A DNA stretch of 41,781 bases from Acidimicrobiaceae bacterium (GTDB lineage: Bacteria > Actinomycetota > Acidimicrobiia > Acidimicrobiales > RAAP-2), in NCBI GenBank assembly GCA_003160635.1, contig PMLV01000183.1, forward strand, positions 1 to 41,781, given 5' to 3'. Below the pieces are notes generated by a model. That model did not search any database. It was given only the letters and a program-made list of their open reading frames with translations, and was not told where the DNA came from. A program made the translations under genes and the position numbers. This document shows positions 8,684 to 16,886 of the stretch, in pieces. Position 1 is the stretch's first letter; each line of letters starts with the position of its first letter.

Positions 8684-8893
8684 ACGTTGCGCCAAATCGT
8701 CGACGAACGCATCGAGCTCCCGATCAGGGACGGCCCGATTGACGATTCCATAGTGCTCGGCCGTGAGCCCGTCGAATCTCATAGAACCCAGGATTATTTC
8801 CAATGTTCGCGCCCGCCCAACGAGACGCGAAAGCCGAGAAATAGCCCCACCACCAGGAACTACACTCGCTCCAACTTCCGGCTGCAGGATCGT
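8684..8893 (-). pseudogene. Fragment of an enoyl-CoA hydratase/isomerase (crotonase) gene
   Basis: On the minus strand the translation contains about 67 residues clearly like the middle of a crotonase: QPEVGASVVPGGGAISRL, then LVGRARTLEIIL and YGIVNRAVPDRELD. These correspond to the oxyanion-hole/active-site loop and following helices of the fold. Homology stops at both sides: before it there is no recognisable N-terminus in any minus frame, and after LAQR the frame runs into the antisense of the tRNA. A full crotonase is about 260 residues, so this is a decayed remnant. The neighbouring tRNA 3' end suggests a past recombination or deletion, but no element ends are visible. Confidence 0.75.
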
Positions 8894-8969
8894 CGACCGC
8901 GCCTGCGTGTCTCGACCCACGTTCTCGCTTCCACTAGTCGGTTGCGCCCGGGAAACACACGGGTCGCCA

Positions 8970-9028
8970 ACTGGTCTCCACGCGGGGACCTGTTTCGAGA
9001 TAACTCTACCGACCAGTCTCGTTTTTTT
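8970..9028 (+). terminator. Terminator-like hairpin with T7 tail
   Basis: ACTGGTC at 8970-8976 pairs with GACCAGT at 9011-9017, followed by CTCG and seven consecutive T at 9022-9028; an alternative smaller stem CGAGA/TCTCG lies inside. A T-run is rare in this GC-rich DNA, which supports a plus-strand transcription terminator, perhaps for read-through from tRNA-Leu. The remainder of 8626-9126 holds the crotonase fragment and no gene that I can support. A small RNA ending at this site cannot be excluded. Confidence 0.4.
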
Positions 9029-9126
9029 CGTGGGGACGTCGGCGGGGTTCAGGCGTGCCGGCCGCCTTCCCTCGTGTGGCGGACCACCGGGCGGCCCCGA
9101 GCAGGTGCAGCTGACAGACTGCGCAC

Positions 9127-10008
9127 ATGGACGTCCACCTCGTAGACGGCACCTACGAGCTCTTTCGGCATTTCTTCGGTCAGCCCCCGCGCAAGGCGGA
9201 CGATGGGAGCGAGATCGGCGCGGCGCGCGGCGTGGTGACCACGGTCGTGAGCATGCTGTCGAACGGTGCCACGCACGTCGGGGTGGCCACCGATCACGTC
9301 ATCGAATCGTTCCGCAACGAGATGTGGTCCGGGTACAAGACCGGAGCCGACATCGCCCCGGCATTGCGCTCACAGTTCGACGTTCTCGAGACCGCGCTCG
9401 ACGCATTGGGCGTCGGACTGTGGCCGATGGTCGAACTCGAGGCTGACGACGCGTTGGCTTCCGCGGCCTCAGTCGCGGCAAAGGACCCCGAGGTGAGCCA
9501 GGTGATCATCTGTACACCCGACAAAGACCTGGCCCAGTGCGTGATCGGTGACCGGGTCGTGCAACTCGACCGCCGGTCCGGCACCGTGAGCAACGAGGAT
9601 CAGGTCTGGGTGAAGTTCGGCGTGGCGCCCCGCTCCATCCCTGACTGGCTGGCACTCGTCGGTGACTCAGCCGACGGCTTCCCCGGATTGGCGGGGTGGG
9701 GTAAGCGTTCGGCCTCGCTCGTGCTGGCCCACTACGGGCAGCTCGATCGGGTCCCCGACAAGGTGAGTGAGTGGGATCCAGCGGTACGCCAGGCGGTGCG
9801 CGGTGCGGCCAAGCTGGCCGAGAGACTGGCCGACGAGCGGGAGCTGGCGGAGCTCTTTCGGGACATCGCCACCCTCCGGGTCGATCCCACCCTTCTCGAC
9901 AACGTGGCCTCGCTGTGCTGGCGGGGACCGACCCGTGCCTTCGACGATGTCTGCCGGCACTTTCGAGACCCGGCGCTGGCCGAGCGGGTGGCCGCCCTCG
10001 CCGGTTGA
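9127..10008 (+). CDS. Stand-alone 5'-3' exonuclease (PolA N-terminal / flap endonuclease family)
   Basis: A structure-specific 5' nuclease that removes RNA primers or 5' flaps, lacking any polymerase part. At 293 residues it is the length of the isolated PolA 5'-nuclease domain. Metal-binding carboxylates expected for the family are visible: D7, D56 in the arch region (ATDHVIESFRNEMWSGYK), E105/D107/D108 (ELEADDA), D132/D134 (TPDKDL) and D180/D183 (GDSADGFPG), the last followed by the helix-hairpin-helix GLAGWGKRSA. It should therefore be active. Divergence from the canonical motifs (for example GDSADGF instead of GDSSDNI) marks it as a paralogue of the PolA domain. The ATG at 9127 opens at the first conserved strand. 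Confidence 0.88.
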   Translation: MDVHLVDGTYELFRHFFGQPPRKADDGSEIGAARGVVTTVVSMLSNGATHVGVATDHVIESFRNEMWSGYKTGADIAPALRSQFDVLETALDALGVGLWPMVELEADDALASAASVAAKDPEVSQVIICTPDKDLAQCVIGDRVVQLDRRSGTVSNEDQVWVKFGVAPRSIPDWLALVGDSADGFPGLAGWGKRSASLVLAHYGQLDRVPDKVSEWDPAVRQAVRGAAKLAERLADERELAELFRDIATLRVDPTLLDNVASLCWRGPTRAFDDVCRHFRDPALAERVAALAG

Positions 10009-10049
10009 CACCTGGGCACACCGGATCGAGCGGGTCGTAGGATGCACCC

Positions 10050-10670
10050 GTGGCGCCACCGATCCTCGCTCAGCAGGAACGGGAAACCATCTGCAACCTT
10101 TTCGTCGAGCTGGGTCCCGACGCTCCCACCCTCTGTGAGGGCTGGACCACGGCCGATCTGGCGGCGCATCTCGTGGTCCGCGAGCGACGGCCCGACAGTG
10201 GACCCGGGCTCGTCTGGCCGCCGTTGGCCGGCTACACGGACAAGGTTCGGCGCTCCGTGAAAGATCGCACCCCATGGACGAAATTGGTCGAGACGGTGCG
10301 CCGGGGGCCCCCGATGCTGCTTCGGCGTGTCGATGGGCCCATGAACACGGTCGAATACTTCATCCATGTCGAAGACGTCAGGCGCGCCCGACCGAATTGG
10401 GAGCCCCGCCAGATCTCCGAGGAATTGGCGAACGCGCTGTGGGCCCGGGTCGGCCCGGGTGGCATGGCGAAGAAGGTTCCCGCCACCATTGTCGTTGCCT
10501 CCCCCGGACGTGCCGAGAAAGTGGCCGGCACTGGACCCCGGCTCGTCCTGTCCGGCGACCCGGGTGAGCTCACCATGTTCGGATCCGGCCGCCAAGCTGC
10601 AGCCCGGGTCGAGATCACCGGCGACGCCGCGTTGGCGGCGCAGCTACGCGACGCCGCGCTGGGGATCTAG
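10050..10670 (+). CDS. TIGR03085-type metal-binding protein (DinB/mycothiol isomerase-like fold)
   Basis: A 206-residue protein resembling the actinobacterial TIGR03085 family, related to the DinB-like four-helix bundle of mycothiol-dependent maleylpyruvate isomerases. The N-terminal LCEGWTTADLAAHLVVRE contains the first probable metal-ligand His and the Glu/Arg pair typical of the family; a second conserved block is EYFIHVEDVRRA, with another His. The C-terminal half resembles the small sterol-carrier-like domain that often follows. Its substrate is unknown; many relatives are thiol-dependent transferases. The GTG at 10050 is 41 bp after the exonuclease stop, so the two may be co-transcribed. 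Its 3' end overlaps the end of the opposite-strand reductase by 56 bp. Confidence 0.75.
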   Translation: MAPPILAQQERETICNLFVELGPDAPTLCEGWTTADLAAHLVVRERRPDSGPGLVWPPLAGYTDKVRRSVKDRTPWTKLVETVRRGPPMLLRRVDGPMNTVEYFIHVEDVRRARPNWEPRQISEELANALWARVGPGGMAKKVPATIVVASPGRAEKVAGTGPRLVLSGDPGELTMFGSGRQAAARVEITGDAALAAQLRDAALGI

Positions 10671-11928
10671 AAGCGCCCAAGGTCTCGTCGAACCAGCGGG
10701 CCACCGCGGTACGGGCCGTCATGGTCTCCCCGATCCGAGCGAGGGCGGCCGCAACCGTCCGGTGCCTTCCCGGTGGGGCCCCGTCGAGGAGCTCGTTCCA
10801 AAAGACCGCCCAGCCTCCGGCGAACGAATTGCCCCGGCCCGCCGAGATGAGGAGCCGCGCCAAGGTAGCCACGGCGCGCGGTCGGCTGACGAGCGTGGAC
10901 TGCACGGCTGCGGCGATGCACTGATACGGGAAGTGCTCCGCCGCAATGGCGGTGCAGTAGTCCTCGGCCACGTGGCCCGGTCCCGCCAGGATCGCCTGCG
11001 CCGCCAACCGGCCACTCCCCATCGCCTGGGCGATGCCTTCACCCTGCAAGGGGTTGATGAGACCGGCGGCGTCGCCGACCAGCAGGACACGGCCGGCGGC
11101 CGGCGTGGTCCCGACCATGCCCATCTTGAGCCACCCACCCAGCGGGCGGGACGGTGGTGCGGGCGACGCCTCGGCCAGAAGGCCCACGGCACCGAGGTGG
11201 GACAGGAATGCCGGCAACGCCCGCACCGCTTTCGCTCCCGCGTGCCGGTCCGCCCTCGTCGCGATGCCGAGTCCGACATTGGCCCCCTCCGGACCGGGGA
11301 ACACCCATCCGTAGCCGGGAAAGGCCCGCCACCGAGTCGGCTCCCACATGACGATGGCTGCAAGATCGACGTGCTGGGGTACGTAGGAACGCACGGCGAA
11401 CCCCCACAGCACTCGCTGCGGCTCGACCAGTCCGGCCGCCGTGGCCACCCCGCTCGCCGCACCGTCGGCCCCGATGACGAAGTCCGCGCGCAATTCCTCC
11501 CCGGTGCTCAACCGGTAGCCGTCGATCCTTCCTTGCCTGAAAAGGGGCCGCTCGGCCCGAGCGCACAACGGAACGGCCCCGGCCTCGGTGGCCGCGCGAT
11601 GGAGCATGTCGTCGAAGACCGTGCGTGTGACGGCCGTGCCGTGGCCCGGATACGTGAGGCCCTCGGCACTGGGCAGACGCACCCGCCTGCCGTTCGGTCC
11701 GACCACCAGCATGTCGCCCACGTGCGGGCCGTCGGGCTCCGAAAGGCCGAGGTCGGCCAGAAGCTGCAGCCCCCGGGGGCCGACCATGTCCCCACAGGCC
11801 TTGTCGCGCGGGAACGTCGCCTTCTCCACCAGCGCCACCCGCGCCCCACCCCGGGCCAGCACGAGTGCCGCCACGCTGCCCGCCGGGCCACTTCCGATGA
11901 CGACGGCGTCGAAGCGCGTCCGTTGCAC
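10615..11928 (-). CDS. Geranylgeranyl reductase family FAD-dependent oxidoreductase (MenJ-like)
   Basis: A flavin enzyme that saturates double bonds of isoprenoid chains. The 437-residue product has an N-terminal FAD-binding GSGPAGS motif (12-18), the CGDMVGPRG segment, the family's YGWVFP motif, and the second FAD signature GDAAGLINPLQGEGI. The GTG at 11928 follows AAGGAG at ideal spacing and gives the Rossmann strand at the correct place; the longer frame to 12126 runs antisense through menG and is rejected. It is divergent, 63 bp away, from a MenG-type methyltransferase. In mycobacteria MenJ, of the same family, reduces one isoprene unit of menaquinone, so a role in menaquinone side-chain saturation is the best inference; phospholipid or carotenoid isoprenoid substrates remain possible. 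Confidence 0.82.
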   Translation of the reverse strand: MQRTRFDAVVIGSGPAGSVAALVLARGGARVALVEKATFPRDKACGDMVGPRGLQLLADLGLSEPDGPHVGDMLVVGPNGRRVRLPSAEGLTYPGHGTAVTRTVFDDMLHRAATEAGAVPLCARAERPLFRQGRIDGYRLSTGEELRADFVIGADGAASGVATAAGLVEPQRVLWGFAVRSYVPQHVDLAAIVMWEPTRWRAFPGYGWVFPGPEGANVGLGIATRADRHAGAKAVRALPAFLSHLGAVGLLAEASPAPPSRPLGGWLKMGMVGTTPAAGRVLLVGDAAGLINPLQGEGIAQAMGSGRLAAQAILAGPGHVAEDYCTAIAAEHFPYQCIAAAVQSTLVSRPRAVATLARLLISAGRGNSFAGGWAVFWNELLDGAPPGRHRTVAAALARIGETMTARTAVARWFDETLGASRSPARRRVAAPPTRRRR

Positions 11929-11991
11929 GCTGCTCCTTCCCGACTCCGTCCGACCTACAGTGAGATCTTCCCATGTCCCGGAGGTAAGGCG

Positions 11992-12735
11992 TTGCCGCAG
12001 GTCGCTGGCGATCGGAACCGGTTCGCTCAGGAATTGTTCACCTCCCTCCCCAGTCGCTACGACCGGTTGGCCGAGATCCTCTCCATGGGTCAGAACGGTC
12101 GATGGCGCCGGGCAATGGTCGACCACATCGTGCCGTCGTCACCACGCCAGGTGCTCGACGTGGCATCGGGCACGGCGGGTGTCGCGCTGCAACTTGCGGC
12201 ACGTACCTCAGCCGACATCGTCGGCGTCGATCTCACGCTCGGCATGCTGGCGCAGGGGCGCCGAAACGTGGCACAGGCCGGCATGAGCGAGCGGGCCCAG
12301 CTGGTCGCCGGTCGAGCCGAACAACTCCCCTTCCCCGACCGTTCGTTCGACGCGCTGACCTTCACCTACCTGTTGCGCTACGTCGATGACCCCCAAGCCA
12401 CGCTCTGCGAACTGGCACGCGTCGTCAAGCCCGGTGCGGCCGTCGCCAGCCTCGAGTTCTTCCTCCCTCCCAGCGCCTTCTGGCGCTTCTGGTGGTGGCT
12501 CTACACGCGCCTCCTCCTTCCCCTCGGAGGGTGGTTGACCGGTGGGCGCGAATGGTTCAGGGTCGGGAAGTTTCTCGGCCCCAATATCTCGGGCCACTAC
12601 CGCAAGTACCCACTGTCGTGGACGGAAGACGCCTGGCGACAGGCCGGATTCGAGAACGTCGGTGTGCGCGTGATGAGCCTCGGTGGTGGTCTCGTGATGT
12701 GGGGAACTCGGAGCGGTGGACCCGCCGCGGGCTGA
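11992..12735 (+). CDS. menG: Demethylmenaquinone methyltransferase (MenG/UbiE type)
   Basis: Catalyses the last step of menaquinone synthesis, SAM-dependent C-methylation of demethylmenaquinone. The 247-residue product has the family's N-terminal RYDRLAEILSMGQNGRWRR, SAM motif I (VLDVASGTAGVAL), the acidic SAM-ribose position (VGVDLT), and QLPFPDRSFDALTFTYLLRYVDD. A hydrophobic Trp-rich segment (about 163-180) may contact the membrane. The start is a TTG at 11992 with GGAGG 7 bases before it; no better ATG or GTG exists in frame, and the open frame further upstream is antisense to the reductase. It overlaps the next gene by 20 bp, indicating co-translation with the UbiA-like protein. Confidence 0.88.
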   Translation: MPQVAGDRNRFAQELFTSLPSRYDRLAEILSMGQNGRWRRAMVDHIVPSSPRQVLDVASGTAGVALQLAARTSADIVGVDLTLGMLAQGRRNVAQAGMSERAQLVAGRAEQLPFPDRSFDALTFTYLLRYVDDPQATLCELARVVKPGAAVASLEFFLPPSAFWRFWWWLYTRLLLPLGGWLTGGREWFRVGKFLGPNISGHYRKYPLSWTEDAWRQAGFENVGVRVMSLGGGLVMWGTRSGGPAAG

Positions 12736-13456
12736 GCGCCGCCCTGCGTTCTACGCGGCCCGGCCCGGAGGGTGGCGGGACTGGTGGACACTGCTCCACC
12801 CTCCCTACACGGCATGGCATCTGTCCTACGTGGTAATCGGCGCGTCGCTGGCCCCCCACGTCGATCTCACCCGACTTGTCGCCACACTCCTGGCGTTCCT
12901 GTTCGCTGTCGGCCTGGCCGCCCACGCTCTCGATGAGCTGCACGGGCGACCCCTCGGGACCCGCATCTCGACCACGACACTCATCGGCGTGACGATCGTG
13001 GGCCTGGCCGGTGCCATCGTGTTGGGAATCATCGGGCTCTCGCGCGTCGGGTGGCCGCTGATTCCCTTCATGGTGCTGGGCCCGCTGCTCGTCGTGGCGT
13101 ACAACTGGGAACTGCTGGGGGGCGTGGTGCACACTGATACCGGCTTCGCGCTGGCCTGGGGCTCCTTCCCGGTGCTTGTGGGATACGTGGCACAGACCGG
13201 TCGGCTGGCTCTGAGCCCGGTGATCGCTGCCGTTGCCACCTTCGCACTGTCGGCAGCGCAACGTCGCTTGAGCACGCCGGCTCGAGTCATCCGCCGGCGG
13301 GCGTCCGCCGTCGAGGGCCGCATCACGTTGTCCGACGGCGAGCAGATCCAGATTGACGAGCGGACGCTGCTGGCACCCCTCGAAACGGCACTCCATGCCA
13401 TGTCATGGGGCATAGTCCTGATCGCGACCTCACTGGCCGTGACCCGCCTGGGCTAG
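12716..13456 (+). CDS. Polytopic membrane protein, UbiA prenyltransferase-like
   Basis: A 246-residue integral membrane protein with about six to seven hydrophobic helices. After helix 2 it has HALDELHGRPLGT, which resembles but does not fully match the first aspartate-rich motif and following RPL of UbiA-superfamily prenyltransferases (NDxxDxxxD). A later YNWELLGG could correspond to the second motif region. If a UbiA enzyme, it would attach a polyprenyl chain to an aromatic or other acceptor. Translational coupling to menG and proximity to the MenJ-like reductase support an isoprenoid-quinone role, but the degenerate aspartate motif leaves a non-catalytic or different function open. The GTG at 12716 is chosen from the 20-bp overlap with menG. 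Confidence 0.5.
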   Translation: MDPPRAERRPAFYAARPGGWRDWWTLLHPPYTAWHLSYVVIGASLAPHVDLTRLVATLLAFLFAVGLAAHALDELHGRPLGTRISTTTLIGVTIVGLAGAIVLGIIGLSRVGWPLIPFMVLGPLLVVAYNWELLGGVVHTDTGFALAWGSFPVLVGYVAQTGRLALSPVIAAVATFALSAAQRRLSTPARVIRRRASAVEGRITLSDGEQIQIDERTLLAPLETALHAMSWGIVLIATSLAVTRLG

Positions 13457-13917
13457 CCGGCAGACGCCAGACGTCGCCGGAACCCGGCCACCGTCGTGTC
13501 CACCACCCGGTCGTGACCCCACTGCAAGAGGGGCAGCCCGAACCGGCTGGCCAGTCGCATCGGACGCTGCATCATCTCGACTGTCCAGGCCACTTCGACG
13601 CGCGACCGGTCGCCCTCGGGATGCACTCTGAGCCACGCCAGGCCTTCAAGGTCGCCCCCTATGACGGCATCGATGGCGTTCGGTGCTTCGCAACGTGTCA
13701 ATTCGACCCGGATACGCATGCGATAGGGCAGCGGAGGCGCCACTACCCCGTACAACACCGACCCTGCGGCCAGCGACTCTCCTTCCATGCGGAATTCCTG
13801 CAGCCAGGGCCACCAGCGCTCGAATAGATCTACCCGTTCGATACTCGCCCACAGGTCTGCGGGCGCGAGGCCGAAGTCGAACGCACGTCGGTACTCGATG
13901 ACGGGTCGGCGAGGCAT
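13453..13917 (-). CDS. SRPBCC (START-like) ligand-binding domain protein
   Basis: A 154-residue helix-grip fold protein of the polyketide-cyclase/START-like superfamily. The pattern is visible: IEYRRAFDFGLAPADLWASI (first strand plus helix), FERWWPWLQEF, a run of alternating beta strands, and a long C-terminal helix ending in the hydrophobic-pocket segment GHDRVVDTTVAGFRRRL. These domains bind hydrophobic ligands, some act as cyclases or lipid carriers; the ligand here is unknown. The ATG at 13917 fits the domain start, although no strong ribosome site precedes it and a start slightly upstream is possible. It converges on the UbiA-like gene with a 4-bp overlap of stops and is divergent from rnd across a 190-bp spacer. 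Confidence 0.75.
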   Translation of the reverse strand: MPRRPVIEYRRAFDFGLAPADLWASIERVDLFERWWPWLQEFRMEGESLAAGSVLYGVVAPPLPYRMRIRVELTRCEAPNAIDAVIGGDLEGLAWLRVHPEGDRSRVEVAWTVEMMQRPMRLASRFGLPLLQWGHDRVVDTTVAGFRRRLASAG

Positions 13918-14107
13918 GCGTTGCAACACTAGAAGTGACCCGACGCCAATTGCCTCCGTGCCCGGAGGCTCGTGATCGCGAAGACGCCGGGCAAACCTGG
14001 CAGAATCGGGTTCTGCAATCTCCTCGCGTCGGCGCCAACAACGGGGATGGAGATTTCGAACCGACACGAGGCCACGAACGAATGAAGCACACCGGGAAGA
14101 CTTCTTC

Positions 14108-15304
14108 ATGAGCAGTTCGTCGCCGATCCCGTGCCTGGTGACTGACGAAGGTGCGCTCGACACGGTGTGCAGGCAGCTCGCGGACGAGGAGTACTATGCC
14201 CTCGATACCGAATTCCACACCGAACGCACCTACTTCCCGAAGCTGGCCTTGATCCAACTGGCATGGGCCGACAAAGTGGCCCTCGTCGACCCACTGGCGG
14301 TGGACCCGCGACCCTTGGCCGGCGTGTTCTCGGGCCGCGGCATCGCGGTGGCGCACGCGGCCGAACAGGACATCGAGGTCCTGGAAACTGCATGCGGCAC
14401 AGTGCCGTCAACCGTGTTCGACACCCAGATCGTTGCGGGATTCCTGGGTATGTCCTCTCCCTCGCTGTCCCGGCTGGTCGATCAGGTGTTGGGGATATCG
14501 CTCCCCAAGGCAGACCAGCTGTCGGACTGGATGCAGCGCCCCATCTCTGGCCGCCAGATCACCTATGCCGCCGGGGACGTCGCCCACCTGCTCGAGCTGC
14601 GGACGGCTATCACGCAGCGCCTCGAAGACCTTGACCGGCTCACATGGGCACTGGAGGAGTGCGCGCAGACGTTGTCGCTGCGTCGCCGCCAAGCGGCTCC
14701 CGAGGAGCTCTGGTGGAAGATGGGCGACATCCGCAAACTGTCCGGGCGTTCCCGCGGCGTGGCCCAAGAAGTTGCAGCGTGGCGGGACCGCCGCGCCGCT
14801 GCCCTCGATCGGCCGCGCCGCACCGTCCTTTCGGATCTGGCGCTGCTCGCCATCGCGCAACGCCCACCCCGGAATCGTCGGGAACTCGAGCAGACGAGGG
14901 GGGTCGACGGTCGCCATCTGGCGCAGGGTGGTGCCGCAGAGATTCTCGAGGCCATCTCCAGGGGACTCGCTCTGGCGCCCGACGAGGTACGGCTTCCACC
15001 CGGTGGACGGGAGGCCTACGCCTCACCCGCCGCGGTGGCGGTCTGCTCCGGTCTGGTACGTCAGATCGCCGACGACCTCAGCTTCGACCAGGGCCTGCTG
15101 GCCACTCGAGCCGACATTGCCAACCTCTTGAGCGGTGAGACGAGCCGGCTCGATGTCGGTTGGCGCCGTTCGATTGCGGGCGATCCCCTGCGGAGCCTCA
15201 TCGCAGGTGCCGTGGCCGCAGCCTTCGACGCAGACGGCATGCTCGTCCTCGAGGAGCGGTCGTTCCGACCTCAGTTCACGGTGCGCTCCCGCCCCGACCA
15301 GTAA
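14108..15304 (+). CDS. rnd: Ribonuclease D
   Basis: A 3'-5' exoribonuclease that trims tRNA and other stable RNA precursors. The DEDDy exonuclease domain shows D33 and E35 (ALDTEFHTE), D88 (HAAEQDIEVL), and Y153/D157 (YAAGDVAHL), so all catalytic residues are present. The C-terminal half contains an HRDC-type region (around LALLAIAQRPPRNRRELEQTRGV) that binds RNA. Length (398 residues) is normal for actinobacterial RNase D. The ATG start at 14108 leaves a short, reasonable N-terminus. Its end overlaps the opposite-strand acyl-CoA synthetase by 34 bp. Confidence 0.95.
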   Translation: MSSSSPIPCLVTDEGALDTVCRQLADEEYYALDTEFHTERTYFPKLALIQLAWADKVALVDPLAVDPRPLAGVFSGRGIAVAHAAEQDIEVLETACGTVPSTVFDTQIVAGFLGMSSPSLSRLVDQVLGISLPKADQLSDWMQRPISGRQITYAAGDVAHLLELRTAITQRLEDLDRLTWALEECAQTLSLRRRQAAPEELWWKMGDIRKLSGRSRGVAQEVAAWRDRRAAALDRPRRTVLSDLALLAIAQRPPRNRRELEQTRGVDGRHLAQGGAAEILEAISRGLALAPDEVRLPPGGREAYASPAAVAVCSGLVRQIADDLSFDQGLLATRADIANLLSGETSRLDVGWRRSIAGDPLRSLIAGAVAAAFDADGMLVLEERSFRPQFTVRSRPDQ

Positions 15305-16818
15305 GCCTGGCGGAGTTTGTATTTCTGGAGCTTGCCCGTCGCCGTGCGATCGAGCGCGGCCCGGAACTCGACGCTCGTCGGGGCCTTGAAATGCGCCATG
15401 TGCTCTCGGCAATGGGCGATGAGGTCCCCCTCGGACACGTCGTAGTCGGGACGGAGCACCACGAGAGCCTTGATCGTTTCGCCCCATTTGTCGTGCGGCA
15501 CCCCGATGACGGCAACTTCGGCGACGGCGGGGTGCCGGTAGAGGCAATCCTCCACTTCGATCGAAGAGACGTTCTCCCCGCCGGTGATGATCACGTCCTT
15601 CTTGCGGTCGGAGATGACGAGATAGGCGCCATCGACATATCCCCCGTCGCCGGTGTGGAACCACCCGCCCTCGAGCGCCGCAGCCGTCTCCTCGGGCTGC
15701 TCCCAATAGCCCGCAAAGACATGGTTGGCGCGCGCCAGTACCTCGCCCTCGTCGCTGATGGCGATCTGGACACCCACGGCCGGCACGCCGGCCCGGCTCA
15801 GTCGCTGCGCGCGCTCTTCCGCGGTGATCCCACTCCATTCGGACGGAGCACGATTGATGGTGAGGAGCGGCGAGGTCTCCGTCAGCCCATAGATCTGGAC
15901 GAACTCCCATCCGAGCTCGGTCTCGACCCTCTCGATGGCCTTGGAGGGCGGAGGTGCGCCGGCCACGACGATGCGGACCGTGCCGGCCCCGGGAATCAGC
16001 CGCCCCTCGCGCACGCGCACCGATGCCGCGTCGAGGATGGCGGCCACCACCGCCGGGGCCCCGCACATGAGCGTGACCCCGTGTTGCTCGACCCGCGAGA
16101 GGATCTGTTCACCGTCGATCTTGCGCTGCACCACGTGGGTCCCACCCATACCCGTCACGGCGTAGGGCATGCCCCACCCGTTGCAGTGGAACATCGGAAG
16201 GGTGTGCAACAACACATCGCGGTCACTCACCCCGGTATGCCAACCGAAGGTCACCGCATTGATCCAGCAGTTGCGATGGGTGAGCTGTACGCCCTTTGGG
16301 CGGGCGGTCGTGCCGGACGTGTAGTTCACCGAGCACGAGGCGTCCTCATCTCCCGCCCATTCCCGGGCGGGCGCGCCTGCGGCCGCCGGCGCGAAGAGCT
16401 CCGCGTCGTCGATGCCGTCGAGCGCGAACCGGTGTGCCACGGGGATGTCGGCCACCACGTCGGAGACGTCGGGGTCGTACAGGAGCACCGACGCCCCAGA
16501 GTGCTCGACGATGTAGGCCATCTCCGCCGATGTGAGACGGAAGTTGATGGGCACCAGGATGCGCCCGAATCCACTGACGCCAAAGTAGGACGTCAGGAAG
16601 CGGGCCGAATTCGGGCTCACGATCGCCACCCGCTCACCGGCTGCCACATTGAGGTGGTCCAGGCCCCGAGCCATCCCGCGCGCCCGAGCCTCGAGCTCGG
16701 TGTACGTCATGGCCCCGAGCGATCCACTCACACCGGGTTCGTCGATCACCGCCACCCGGGAGCCATAGACAAGCGCTCCCCGATTGAGAAAGTCCGCCAC
16801 TGTCAGCGCGACCCGCAT
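15271..16818 (-). CDS. Fatty-acid/acyl-CoA synthetase (AMP-forming)
   Basis: An adenylate-forming enzyme that activates a carboxylic acid to acyl-AMP and transfers it to CoA. The 515 residues include the phosphate-binding YTSGTTARPKG (166-176), the GLTETSPL adenine motif, GWFHTGDGGYVDGAY with the ribose-binding Asp, the hinge SDRKKDVIITGGENVSS, and the catalytic C-terminal Lys K496 in TATGK. All are intact. Substrate chain length cannot be deduced. The ATG at 16818 has GGGAG upstream and a normal N-terminus (VADFLNRGALVYGSRVA); a TTG 27 bp earlier is the alternative. It is the last gene of the dcd - aldo/keto reductase - synthetase string, 68 bp behind the reductase. Confidence 0.92.
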   Translation of the reverse strand: MRVALTVADFLNRGALVYGSRVAVIDEPGVSGSLGAMTYTELEARARGMARGLDHLNVAAGERVAIVSPNSARFLTSYFGVSGFGRILVPINFRLTSAEMAYIVEHSGASVLLYDPDVSDVVADIPVAHRFALDGIDDAELFAPAAAGAPAREWAGDEDASCSVNYTSGTTARPKGVQLTHRNCWINAVTFGWHTGVSDRDVLLHTLPMFHCNGWGMPYAVTGMGGTHVVQRKIDGEQILSRVEQHGVTLMCGAPAVVAAILDAASVRVREGRLIPGAGTVRIVVAGAPPPSKAIERVETELGWEFVQIYGLTETSPLLTINRAPSEWSGITAEERAQRLSRAGVPAVGVQIAISDEGEVLARANHVFAGYWEQPEETAAALEGGWFHTGDGGYVDGAYLVISDRKKDVIITGGENVSSIEVEDCLYRHPAVAEVAVIGVPHDKWGETIKALVVLRPDYDVSEGDLIAHCREHMAHFKAPTSVEFRAALDRTATGKLQKYKLRQAYWSGRERTVN

Positions 16819-16886
16819 CAGAACATCACTCCCTTTCGCCGCCAACTACCCAGGGCGCATGACCCTACCGGCCCGGCGTCGCCGGA

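Noticed and set aside
8522-8920. A 132-codon minus-strand open frame with crotonase similarity, as an intact gene
   Set aside because: Its last third is antisense to tRNA-Leu, and similarity is confined to about 67 internal codons; a full crotonase is about twice this length. Treated as a remnant.
10366-12735. A 789-codon plus-strand frame ending with menG, as a long fusion protein
   Set aside because: Everything before 11992 is antisense to the well-supported MenJ-like gene and has no family resemblance; the TTG at 11992 has an ideal ribosome site.
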